Shown here: in pieces, positions 1-5,472 of the stretch
How positions within the stretch are numbered: position 1 is the stretch's first letter
Layout of the letters: every line of letters begins with the position of its first letter
Origin: Bifidobacteriaceae bacterium
GTDB lineage: Bacteria > Actinomycetota > Actinomycetes > Actinomycetales > WQXJ01
Assembly (NCBI GenBank): GCA_031256885.1
Contig: JAIRPS010000131.1
Location: 1 to 6,227 of the forward strand
DNA length: 6,227 nt
Reading direction: 5' to 3'
Notes under the pieces: generated by a model
The model's database searches: none
What the model was told of the DNA's origin: nothing
The model's input: the letters and a program-made list of their open reading frames with translations, nothing else
Program-made: the position numbers and the translations under genes

Positions 1-655
1 TCAATACGCGGTAGTGTGTGCGCGCCGCTTTGCCGTTTTCGCGCACCGCAAACTTGAAAGCAGCCCCCGGATGTCGGCCAATTGGCGCATCAATGATGCC
101 GATTGGCGGATCAAGCCGCCCCTGCACCAAAGCGTGGTAAGTCTTGGTGACCGTGCGTTCTTGAAAAGCCTGTTTCAGGCCGTTTAAAGCCTCGGTGGAG
201 CAAGCCACAACCAATACACCGGTGGTGCCAGCATCCAGCCGGTGGACCACGCCGGGGCGTTCCAACTGCTCACTGGGTGCTAAAGCAATCCCCTGCTGCG
301 CTAAAGTCGCCAACACTGTTGGGCCTTGCCAACCAACTGAAGCATGCACCGCTAAACCGGCTGGTTTATTGACGATGACGAGGTGGTCATCGCGGTAAAG
401 CAAAGTTAGCGGATGCAGCGCGGCCGGGCCGAGCAGAGCGGCGGGTTGCTCGGCTGGCGGCAGTTGCGCGGAAAGCTGCAAGCCGGCGGTCAAGCGATCG
501 GCTTTGCCAACTTTCTTTCCAGACAGCTCAACCAGTCCAGTGCTGGCTAGTTGGGCGGCTTGAGCGCGGCTGATGCCAAGCCAGTTAGCTAAGCCAACAT
601 CAACACGCTGACCAGCTAGATCCTCAGAAACTGTGCAAATCTGCCGCTCAGTCAT
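1..655 (-). CDS. RluA-family (RluD-like) rRNA pseudouridine synthase, 3' end cut by window edge
   Basis: This enzyme converts specific uridines in RNA, most likely 23S rRNA, to pseudouridine in the cytoplasm. The frame opens at ATG 655-653 (MTERQICTVS...) and is still open at the left edge after 218 codons; relatives are about 300 residues, so roughly the last 80 are missing. The TCA at positions 1-3 is not an in-frame stop. Residues 11-65 look like an S4 RNA-binding domain (QRVDVGLANWLGISRAQAA). The catalytic domain follows, with LLYRDDHLVIVNKPAG at 85-100, the catalytic motif HRLDAGTTG at 138-146 (Asp141 is the expected nucleophile), and PIGRHP and ARTHY further on. The start overlaps the lspA stop by 8 bp and has no clear Shine-Dalgarno, so translation is probably coupled to lspA. 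The family call is firm; the exact target uridine cannot be read from sequence, so no symbol is given. Confidence 0.93.
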   Translation of the reverse strand, partial: MTERQICTVSEDLAGQRVDVGLANWLGISRAQAAQLASTGLVELSGKKVGKADRLTAGLQLSAQLPPAEQPAALLGPAALHPLTLLYRDDHLVIVNKPAGLAVHASVGWQGPTVLATLAQQGIALAPSEQLERPGVVHRLDAGTTGVLVVACSTEALNGLKQAFQERTVTKTYHALVQGRLDPPIGIIDAPIGRHPGAAFKFAVRENGKAARTHYRVL

Positions 656-1229
656 CGGCTGGTGTGTCAGTTGAGCTGGCTGAGGGATCGGCAGGCCTGT
701 CGACATTTGCTTGGGTACTACCAGCTTGCGGCGATGATTCAGTCAAACTTGGTGTGCGTAAGGCTTTGAACAGTAACACCACTGCCGCCAAGGCAATGGC
801 AATGTCCGCCAGGTTACCAATGAACCAATCGGAGTAGCCAATGAAATCAACCACATGCCCCCGCCCAAAACCGGGTGCACGGATTAGCCGATCCACCAGA
901 TTGCCGAGTGCCCCACCTAAAGCCAGACCGAAGGCAACACCTGGCCACGGTCGGCTCAGCCAGCCGGCTGCCCAAACCAGCACAGCACTACCAAGCACCG
1001 CCACCACAGTGAAAAACCAGGTAGATGAGGCACCGATCGAAAATGCGGCTCCCGGATTACTGGTCAGTTGCAAAGACAAAAACCCACCCGGCAGCAGGCG
1101 CGGCTTTCCCGGCAGGCTGTTCAGCGCCCAAGCTTTACTCAACTGGTCAGCTAGCAGCACAAACGCCGCTACCAGCAGGCACAGTCGCAAACGTTTCGGT
1201 TGGCTGGGCCACCGGCGATCACTTGTCAT
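648..1229 (-). CDS. lspA: Lipoprotein signal peptidase (signal peptidase II), LspA
   Basis: LspA is an inner-membrane aspartyl protease that removes the signal peptide of prolipoproteins after lipidation of the lipobox cysteine. The protein has 193 residues and about four membrane segments (roughly 14-36, 70-92, 95-112 and 136-156). Family motifs are intact: DQLSK at 28-32, SNPGAAF at 57-63, GGALGNLVDR at 105-114 and HVVDFI at 125-130, then GNLADIAI at 138-145. Asp113 and Asp142 are the expected catalytic pair. From about residue 160 there is a hydrophilic Ser/Thr/Pro/Asp-rich tail of some 35 residues, which is common in actinobacterial LspA and probably cytoplasmic. The start ATG lies 9 bp after the zinc-finger gene stop; an AGAAAAG stretch is the only Shine-Dalgarno-like sequence, so translational coupling is likely. 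The stop region overlaps the start of the downstream pseudouridine synthase gene. Confidence 0.97.
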   Translation of the reverse strand: MTSDRRWPSQPKRLRLCLLVAAFVLLADQLSKAWALNSLPGKPRLLPGGFLSLQLTSNPGAAFSIGASSTWFFTVVAVLGSAVLVWAAGWLSRPWPGVAFGLALGGALGNLVDRLIRAPGFGRGHVVDFIGYSDWFIGNLADIAIALAAVVLLFKALRTPSLTESSPQAGSTQANVDRPADPSASSTDTPADD

Positions 1230-1238
1230 CTGACTTTT

Positions 1239-1661
1239 CTAACGGCGTTCTTCGCGTTGCTTGCAGGCCACACATTTGACTGCCCGGGGGAAAGCCAGAC
1301 TGCGCGGTTTGCCGATTGGTTTTTCACAATCCTCACAAATACCAAACTCCCCACTGGCTAAACGTTCCAAAGCTAACTCGCAATGTCTGACCATGTCACG
1401 CAGCGAATGCACCAAGGCTAAGGCTTGTTCACGTTCCAAAGCCCAGGAACCGGCATCGGCCTGATCATCACCTGCGCCACCGCCAGTACCAAGCAAAGCT
1501 GCCAACTCTTGACCAGCTAGCTCAAGTTCGGCAGAGAGCCGCTCCTTATCGCTGTGCAGGGCAGAAGTGACCGCTTGGACTTCTTCAACAGTCCAAGTGG
1601 TTTCGCCTTCACGCAGCGGAATGGTTGCGGCAATTGTGGCCGCTGAAAGCTGACTGGTCAC
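1239..1661 (-). CDS. TraR/DksA-type C4 zinc-finger protein
   Basis: This 140-residue protein belongs to the TraR/DksA C4 zinc-finger group. In E. coli, DksA binds the secondary channel of RNA polymerase and tunes transcription with ppGpp; for actinobacterial homologues in this genomic position the role is less clear. Residues 25-58 and 72-104 look like two helices that could form the DksA-like coiled coil, separated by a Gly/Asp-rich turn (GTGGGAGDDQ). The C-terminal finger is CEDC at 109-112 and CVAC at 130-133, giving Cys-X2-Cys-X17-Cys-X2-Cys. The start is GTG 1661-1659, immediately after the divIVA TGA and in the same frame, so no upstream start is possible. AGGG seven bases before the GTG is a weak Shine-Dalgarno, and coupling to divIVA is likely. 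I did not see a clear acidic Asp pair at the coiled-coil tip, so DksA-like polymerase activity remains an inference. Confidence 0.9.
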   Translation of the reverse strand: MTSQLSAATIAATIPLREGETTWTVEEVQAVTSALHSDKERLSAELELAGQELAALLGTGGGAGDDQADAGSWALEREQALALVHSLRDMVRHCELALERLASGEFGICEDCEKPIGKPRSLAFPRAVKCVACKQREERR

Positions 1662-2288
1662 TCAACTGCCCTGGCTACCGCCGCCATCCCAGGCTGCGTC
1701 GCTTAACTGCACAGATTTGCCTTCAACATCTGCGAGTAAAGATTCCAGGTAGCTCTTGAGGCGTGTGCGGTAGTCACGCTCAAAGATGCGCAGCTCATCG
1801 ATCTTGCGCTCCAAAATGGCCCGATCTTGTTCCAGTTTGGACAAGGTGCGCACTGATGCATCCTCAGCTTCCCGGATGATTCCGGCAGCTTTGGCTTTTG
1901 CATCAGCCAAGATCTGGTCGCCTTCTTCCTGACCGGCTCGCACATACTCATCATGGAGCTTTTGCGCCAAAGCAAGCATGCCGGTGGCCGATTCCGGTTC
2001 GGCTGCCCCGAGCAAGCCGCGTTCTAAGCGTGGTTCTGGGGTTGGTGGCGCAACTACTACTGGTACCGGCGCGGGGGCAGGTGTGGCAGCCGCCCGGCTG
2101 AGTTCAGCAATCCGCTGTTCGGCCAGCGCCAACTTGTCCTTCAGCTCGTTGTTCTCGGTGCTTAGGGCGCGCATCGACTCGGCCACTTCGTCAAGGAAGT
2201 CATCAACCTCAACTTGGTCGTAGCCCTCGCGGAATTTCGTGGCCTGGAATTTCTTCAGTACCACGTCATCGGCGGTCAGCTGTGCCAT
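1662..2288 (-). CDS. divIVA: DivIVA/Wag31 polar growth and septum-site protein
   Basis: DivIVA (Wag31, antigen 84) is a membrane-curvature-sensing coiled-coil protein that in actinobacteria gathers at cell poles and septa and recruits the elongation machinery. The protein has 208 residues. The N-terminal membrane-binding domain (about 1-62) carries KKFQATKFREGYDQVEVDDF, a form typical of this phylum, followed by a first coiled coil. A Pro/Ala/Val-rich linker spans about 67-87. A second coiled coil runs from about 103 to 190 and includes the conserved FERDYRTRLKSYLESLL at 169-185. The ATG at 2288-2286 is supported by a GAGGAG ribosome binding site 5 bases upstream. The stop codon abuts the GTG of the zinc-finger gene. 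The gene follows yggT after 92 non-coding bases (2289-2380), so it may have its own promoter as well as readthrough from sepF-yggT. Confidence 0.97.
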   Translation of the reverse strand: MAQLTADDVVLKKFQATKFREGYDQVEVDDFLDEVAESMRALSTENNELKDKLALAEQRIAELSRAAATPAPAPVPVVVAPPTPEPRLERGLLGAAEPESATGMLALAQKLHDEYVRAGQEEGDQILADAKAKAAGIIREAEDASVRTLSKLEQDRAILERKIDELRIFERDYRTRLKSYLESLLADVEGKSVQLSDAAWDGGGSQGS

Positions 2289-2293
2289 TGCTT

Positions 2294-2299
2294 CTCCTC
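2294..2299 (-). promoter_or_regulatory. Ribosome binding site of divIVA
   Basis: GAGGAG on the minus strand lies 5 bases before the ATG of divIVA. It is one of the stronger sites in the window, matches the high expression expected for DivIVA and fixes the start codon. Confidence 0.85.
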
Positions 2300-2377
2300 G
2301 TTCCTGTTAGGCGGGAAGGTGTTTTGAACTCGGTAAGGGAATACCCGGTTGGCTCCCACTGGTCATACCTTGCAGGC

Positions 2378-2383
2378 ATTCTA
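2378..2383 (-). promoter_or_regulatory. Candidate -10 element upstream of divIVA
   Basis: TAGAAT on the minus strand matches five of six bases of TATAAT and the actinobacterial TANNNT form. It overlaps the TAG stop of yggT and would start transcription near 2371, giving a leader of about 80 bases before divIVA. No good -35 hexamer lies 16-18 bases upstream, so this is only a candidate. The rest of the gap (2289-2377) shows only a weak 4-bp stem, GGTA/TACC, and no terminator. Confidence 0.3.
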
Positions 2384-2683
2384 GCTTCCCAAACGATGTC
2401 CCATAGTAGCCGACACGGTGGCAATCACCCAGACAGCTGCAAATACCACCATGAATCCAAGATCCAGGCTGGTACCGCCTAAGCGTAGTGGCCTGATGAA
2501 ACGGTGAACCAGTTTCAAAGGCGGGTCGCTGAGACGGTACAGCAGTTCAAGTGCTGCCGCCACTGAGCCGTGGGGGCGAAAGCCGGGGACAGCCAGCAAT
2601 GTCAGGGAGCAGATTGAGCGCAGTAGTAGCACCACAAGGTAGACCCTGGCAAGCACTGCCACGACGGTTAACGCCGTGGCCAC
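2381..2683 (-). CDS. yggT: YggT family integral membrane protein
   Basis: YggT (Ylmg/Ycf19-like) proteins are small membrane proteins of poorly defined role; in Gram-positive bacteria they usually sit beside sepF and divIVA and are suspected to help division or membrane organisation. The protein has 100 residues. One hydrophobic segment lies at about 5-32 and another at about 73-94. Between them is the family core, DPPLKLVHRFIRPLRLGG at 53-70, followed by LDLGFMVVF. The start is GTG 2683-2681, three bases after the sepF TAG and in the same frame, so no earlier start exists. No clear Shine-Dalgarno precedes it; translation probably depends on ribosomes finishing sepF. In-frame GTG codons at residues 8 and 10 are alternatives but would cut into the first membrane helix. 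Confidence 0.92.
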   Translation of the reverse strand: MATALTVVAVLARVYLVVLLLRSICSLTLLAVPGFRPHGSVAAALELLYRLSDPPLKLVHRFIRPLRLGGTSLDLGFMVVFAAVWVIATVSATMGHRLGS

Positions 2684-2686
2684 CGG

Positions 2687-3094
2687 CTAGTCTCGGGCGA
2701 AAGCTCGGCTGCGTCCGCCGCCGGCTTCGCGTTGCACTTCAACGCTGGGTGGTGAAAGCAGGAACACCCGTGGAGTGATTTTCTCCATGGTGCCATCCAT
2801 TGCCATGACCAGTCCTGATGCAAAGTCACGCAGGTGCACTGCATCATTGTCTGAGACATCGGTCATGTTGAGGATGACTGGCGTGCCTTCACGGTAGGGC
2901 AACCCGATTGAGGGTGCGTCTTGAAAATCGCGGGGACGGCATGTCACAATCTTGTGGAAGGACTCTGCCGGTGCCACTAGGTCGCCGTGAAGTGGCGTGA
3001 CGTCCGCCATTGTGCCTTCCTCCATGTACTCATTGGGTTCGGCACCCAGGTCGAATCCCAACATGCTCCTTAAGCGTTGGACTTGTCCGGCCAT
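2687..3094 (-). CDS. sepF: Cell division protein SepF, FtsZ membrane anchor
   Basis: SepF binds the C-terminal tail of FtsZ and links the ring to the membrane; actinobacteria generally lack FtsA and ZipA, which makes it the main anchor. The protein has 135 residues. Residues 1-13 (MAGQVQRLRSMLG) could form the membrane-binding amphipathic helix. A short acidic linker follows (about 18-45). The SepF fold spans about 46-122, with KIVTCRPRDFQDAPSIG, YREGTPVILNMTDV, DFASGLVMAMDG and ITPRVFLLSPPSVEV. The basic C-terminal tail, GGGRSRAFARD, differs from the SepF tails I know. ATG 3094-3092 has an AAGGAG site 8 bases upstream. The gene follows ftsZ directly after 117 bp, with pgeF and yggS missing, and is 3 bp from yggT. 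An FtsZ C-terminal peptide suited to SepF binding is present in the neighbouring gene. Confidence 0.95.
   Translation of the reverse strand: MAGQVQRLRSMLGFDLGAEPNEYMEEGTMADVTPLHGDLVAPAESFHKIVTCRPRDFQDAPSIGLPYREGTPVILNMTDVSDNDAVHLRDFASGLVMAMDGTMEKITPRVFLLSPPSVEVQREAGGGRSRAFARD
3008..3023 (-). promoter_or_regulatory. Possible internal translation start within sepF
   Basis: Inside sepF, a GGAGG at 3023-3019 lies 8 bases before an in-frame ATG at 3010-3008 (Met29). Its strength and spacing match those of the ftsZ start. If used, it would give a SepF of 107 residues that keeps the FtsZ-binding fold but lacks the N-terminal helix. The GGAGG also encodes Met-Glu-Glu codons, so it may be chance. Confidence 0.3.
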
Positions 3095-3102
3095 CGGCTT
3101 CT

Positions 3103-3108
3103 CTCCTT
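3103..3108 (-). promoter_or_regulatory. Ribosome binding site of sepF
   Basis: AAGGAG on the minus strand lies 8 bases upstream of the sepF ATG and supports that start. It shows that sepF has independent translation initiation and is not coupled to the distant ftsZ stop. Confidence 0.85.
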
Positions 3109-3168
3109 ATAGGTCGTGCGGGGTGGGGAAGTGTACCCCCAGGCCAAAGGTAGCTGGTTTTGCACGCT

Positions 3169-3197
3169 ATTGCATCTCTCAGCGCGGCGTGTCGCAA
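3169..3197 (-). promoter_or_regulatory. Weak candidate promoter upstream of sepF
   Basis: On the minus strand TTGCGA (3197-3192) and TGCAAT (3174-3169) are separated by 17 bases; each matches four of six consensus bases. Transcription would begin near 3162, about 67 bases before sepF. The -35 overlaps the end of the palindrome after ftsZ. The match is weak and readthrough from ftsZ is equally possible. Confidence 0.22.
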
Positions 3198-3212
3198 CCT
3201 CAACTTGAGGTT
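3196..3212. repeat. 17-bp perfect palindrome at the ftsZ stop codon
   Basis: AACCTCAA and TTGAGGTT are perfect 8-base inverted arms around a single central base. The palindrome shares one base with the ftsZ TAA. In RNA it could fold as a 7-bp stem with a 3-base loop. No U-tract follows (the next bases are GCGACACG), so it does not look like an intrinsic terminator. It could be a protein binding site or an RNA processing/stability element between ftsZ and sepF. Confidence 0.6.
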
Positions 3213-4501
3213 TAGTCTTTCAGGAACTCCGGCACGTCAAGCTCATCGAAAGTGCGCGGTGGCACCCGCTTGAATGTCGGCAGATCAACCGGGATAGTTG
3301 GCTCACTACCCGGCAAGTGGCTACGCGGCGTAACCGATGATGTCCGCTTTGGCGGAACCAACACATCATCCGGAGATACACCTAAACGCTGCCCATTGGG
3401 AAGAACTTGACTGGTTGGCAAGCTTGGCGGCACCGGCGGCAGATTCGGTTTATTGGGCAAGCCCGGCGTCGGTGCGGCGTTGGGATTTGGTAAAACCGGT
3501 GGTGGAGCTGGCGGCGCTGGCGTATTGGCCAAAACCTTATTGATGCGCGTGTTTGTCTTGTTGTCAAAACCCGCCGCAATCACGGTAACCCGCACCTCAT
3601 CAGCCAAAGCATCATCAACTGCGTGACCAAAAATAATGTTGGCCTCCGGGTGAACCGCTTCTTGGACAAGTTTGGCGGCATCATTGACCTCACCCAAAGT
3701 CAGGTCACTGCCACCTTGCACGCTCAGCAGCACGCCGTGAGCACCTTCAATCGAAGCTTCCAACAAAGGTGAGGAGATAGCTAGTTCAGCAGCCCGCACG
3801 GTGCGATCCTCACCGCGCGCCGAACCGATGCCCATCAAAGCACTGCCCGCACCTTGCATCACTGAACGGACGTCAGCAAAGTCAAGGTTGATCAAGCCTG
3901 GCTTGGTGATCAACTCGGTGATGCCCTGCACCCCAAAAAGTAAAACCTGATCAGCTTCACGGAAAGCATCAAGCACCGTGATGCCTGGTGGGGAGATCTC
4001 CAAGAGGCGATCATTGGGAATGACAATCAGCGTGTCAACTTCTTTACTGAGCACCTCAATGCCAGCATCTGCCTGGGTGGCGCGGCGCCGCCCCTCAAAG
4101 TTGAATGGTCGAGTGACCACGCCAATAGTCAAAGCACCGACTTCCCGAGCGATGCGGGCAACGGTTGGTGCACCGCCTGTGCCGGTACCGCCGCCCTCAC
4201 CGGCCGCCACAAAGACCATGTCGGCCCCTTTGAGAACGTCAGTGATTTCGTCAATGTGATCCTCGGCAGCGCGCTTACCAATCTCTGGATCAGCTCCAGC
4301 GCCCAAACCGCGGGTCAGTTCACGCCCAATGTCCAGTTTGACATCGGCATCCGACATCAACAAGGCCTGAGCATCAGTGTTGATAGCGACAAACTCAACG
4401 CCTTTCAAACCAGCTTCAATCATCCGGTTGACGGCATTGACGCCCCCGCCACCAATGCCCACCACTCTGATCATCGCCAGGTAGTTCTGGGGTGGTGCCA
4501 C
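3212..4501 (-). CDS. ftsZ: Cell division GTPase FtsZ
   Basis: FtsZ is the tubulin-like GTPase that polymerises at midcell and organises the divisome. With the GTG start at 4501-4499 it has 429 residues. GTP-binding motifs are intact: GGGGVN at 17-22, GGGTGTG at 103-109, NFEGRRR at 134-140 and the T7 catalytic loop NLDFADV at 205-211 (Asp207 and Asp210). The globular core ends near 315, followed by a Pro/Asn-rich linker (about 325-370), a more basic stretch, and the C-terminal peptide [12 protein letters not shown] (418-429) that in relatives binds SepF. The ORF extends upstream to ATG 4588, but actinobacterial FtsZ proteins begin near APQNYLA and a GGAGG lies 8 bases before the GTG, so the longer form was not used. 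Segment 292-300 (GHAVDDALA) departs a little from the usual GAVIDDALG. ftsZ is separated from ftsQ by 215 bp, which suggests its own promoters. Confidence 0.98.
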   Translation of the reverse strand: MAPPQNYLAMIRVVGIGGGGVNAVNRMIEAGLKGVEFVAINTDAQALLMSDADVKLDIGRELTRGLGAGADPEIGKRAAEDHIDEITDVLKGADMVFVAAGEGGGTGTGGAPTVARIAREVGALTIGVVTRPFNFEGRRRATQADAGIEVLSKEVDTLIVIPNDRLLEISPPGITVLDAFREADQVLLFGVQGITELITKPGLINLDFADVRSVMQGAGSALMGIGSARGEDRTVRAAELAISSPLLEASIEGAHGVLLSVQGGSDLTLGEVNDAAKLVQEAVHPEANIIFGHAVDDALADEVRVTVIAAGFDNKTNTRINKVLANTPAPPAPPPVLPNPNAAPTPGLPNKPNLPPVPPSLPTSQVLPNGQRLGVSPDDVLVPPKRTSSVTPRSHLPGSEPTIPVDLPTFKRVPPRTFDELDVPEFLKD

Positions 4502-4509
4502 GTCGATTT

Positions 4510-4514
4510 CCTCC
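4510..4514 (-). promoter_or_regulatory. Ribosome binding site that fixes the ftsZ GTG start
   Basis: GGAGG on the minus strand, followed by AAA, sits 8 bases before the GTG at 4501. None of the upstream in-frame ATGs (4588, 4555, 4537) has a comparable site, so this site decides the start. Confidence 0.88.
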
Positions 4515-4539
4515 GCAGTAGTTAGCCGGTCGAGCATGC

Positions 4540-4619
4540 GACCGTGAAATGTCATTAATGACCGTAAACCCAAACATACGGCCAACACAACTACCCAACC
4601 GGGTGTGTCGCCCGACCGT
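4540..4619 (-). repeat. Three ACGGTC copies upstream of ftsZ
   Basis: On the minus strand ACGGTC occurs at 4619-4614, 4565-4560 and 4545-4540. The two copies nearest ftsZ are 20 bp apart, about two helical turns, and share TTT(C)ACGGTC. The hexamer occurs elsewhere in the window, inside genes, so only the clustering is notable. They may be regulator half-sites or chance. Confidence 0.25.
4551..4562. promoter_or_regulatory. 12-bp perfect palindrome, candidate operator of ftsZ
   Basis: GTCATTAATGAC reads the same on both strands and lies about 50 bp upstream of the ftsZ GTG, in an AT-rich patch of a GC-richer region. Its form suits a dimeric regulator, and a position between promoter and start would suit repression. 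I do not recognise it as a LexA, MraZ or other named site. Confidence 0.4.
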
Positions 4620-4630
4620 CAGTTGTTGGC
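4581..4630 (-). repeat. Imperfect inverted repeat in the ftsQ-ftsZ gap
   Basis: On the minus strand GCCAACAACT (4630-4621) can pair with AGTTGTGTTGGC (4592-4581): ten base pairs with a two-base bulge, enclosing 28 bases. Within the loop CGGG and CCCG could form a short inner stem. In RNA read through from ftsQ this would be a hairpin of moderate stability. No T-tract follows, so it is not a standard terminator. Confidence 0.35.
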
Positions 4631-4633
4631 ACC

Positions 4634-4639
4634 AGCCTA
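4634..4639 (-). promoter_or_regulatory. Candidate -10 element of an ftsZ promoter
   Basis: TAGGCT on the minus strand is a common actinobacterial -10 form. Transcription would start near 4627, giving a leader of about 125 bases. The best -35-like hexamer, CGGACA, is only 15 bases upstream, which is short. Known actinobacterial ftsZ genes often have promoters in the ftsQ-ftsZ gap, so some promoter here is likely even if this hexamer is not it. Confidence 0.35.
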
Positions 4640-4716
4640 GCGCCAAGCCGCAACTGTCCGCAGCGGCACACTCCGGAAAAACCCAATCACCTTTACAAGA
4701 CCGAGCAAACCGCTGA

Positions 4717-5472
4717 TTATTCAGTGGGGGTTGCTGCCGCCTCACTGCGCAGGAACGGTGTTGTTGGCGCGGAAACGTCGTAAAGCGTGGCTGGCGTGCG
4801 CATCATCACTGACAAGGTGGCGGCTTTCAGTGCGCTTTGCTCCGCATTACCCCAAACCACCTGCTGGCCGCTGGTCAGGTAAAAGCTCACCGTATCAACC
4901 GTTTGCGCACCAATATTGACCACTTGCGAACGTAAAGAGTCTGGTAGTGCATCAATCACTGCCAGCACTGAGCGCAGCACCCGACCGGAACTATCGGTCA
5001 ATGGCACAGCCACTTGCGGTAATGCTTCAGGTGCCTGGTCAAGGTAGCCCAGTTGCACCGCGTTAGCGTCAAGCACAACCCAACGTTGCTGGTCGCGCAC
5101 TACGGCCACCGGTTGGCGCGGTTCTACATCAACCAGTAAACCGTGCGGCCATTGGCGCTGCACCTTCGCTGTTTTGATCCCTGGCCGGCCTTCCAGCTGT
5201 TTGGCAATTTGTCCCAGTGATAGACGTGCTAATGGTTTACCAACTGAGCCAGCCAGCACTTGCTCAACTTCTTGACTGGTGACCACCCCGCCAAGGCCGG
5301 TGACCACAATTTGGTCAGCTTGCAGCGCAAAAACTGGCGTCCAAAACACCACCACAGCTAAGGCCAGCACCACCATGATCATTGCTAAACGGCGTAAGGT
5401 CCGCCATACCATTGATCGCCGCTCCGCTTGAGCGCGCGCCGCAAACCGCGCTTGTGATGAATCAGTGTTCAT
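4717..5472 (-). CDS. ftsQ: Cell division protein FtsQ/DivIB
   Basis: FtsQ is a bitopic membrane protein that works with FtsL and FtsB to assemble the divisome and control septal peptidoglycan synthesis. The protein has 251 residues. A basic cytoplasmic segment (1-28, with AERRS and RTLRR) precedes one membrane helix at about 29-49. The extracytoplasmic POTRA domain runs from about 51 to 118 (DQIVVTGLGGVVTSQEVE, then KVQRQWPHGLLVDVEPRQPVA), followed by the FtsQ/DivIB domain to about 240, which ends in LYDVSAPTTPFLR. The usual ERxPVA motif reads EPRQPVA here. The ATG at 5472 overlaps the murC stop as ATGA, indicating coupled translation; only a weak AGG precedes it. The length is typical for a short actinobacterial FtsQ. 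Confidence 0.96.
   Translation of the reverse strand: MNTDSSQARFAARAQAERRSMVWRTLRRLAMIMVVLALAVVVFWTPVFALQADQIVVTGLGGVVTSQEVEQVLAGSVGKPLARLSLGQIAKQLEGRPGIKTAKVQRQWPHGLLVDVEPRQPVAVVRDQQRWVVLDANAVQLGYLDQAPEALPQVAVPLTDSSGRVLRSVLAVIDALPDSLRSQVVNIGAQTVDTVSFYLTSGQQVVWGNAEQSALKAATLSVMMRTPATLYDVSAPTTPFLRSEAAATPTE

Noticed and set aside
1..3. TCA at the left edge read as a TGA stop of the pseudouridine synthase gene
   Set aside because: It is out of frame with the gene; codons end at position 2 and the frame is still open at the edge.
841..1233. 130-codon plus-strand open frame opposite lspA
   Set aside because: It is antisense to a gene with intact LspA motifs, has a Pro/Ser/Arg-rich low-complexity composition and has no recognisable family; it is a shadow frame.
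3103..3110. TATAAG as a -10 element just upstream of sepF
   Set aside because: It overlaps the ribosome binding site; a transcript starting there would lose the Shine-Dalgarno, and no -35 hexamer fits.
3125..3140. GGGG...CCCC inverted repeat in the ftsZ-sepF gap
   Set aside because: Only four paired bases in a G/C-run context; not distinguishable from chance.
4681..4720. Possible intrinsic terminator after ftsQ (AATCA...TGATT then GGGTTTTT on the minus strand)
   Set aside because: The stem is only 5 AT-rich base pairs with a 24-base loop, and three G residues separate it from the T run; too weak to call.
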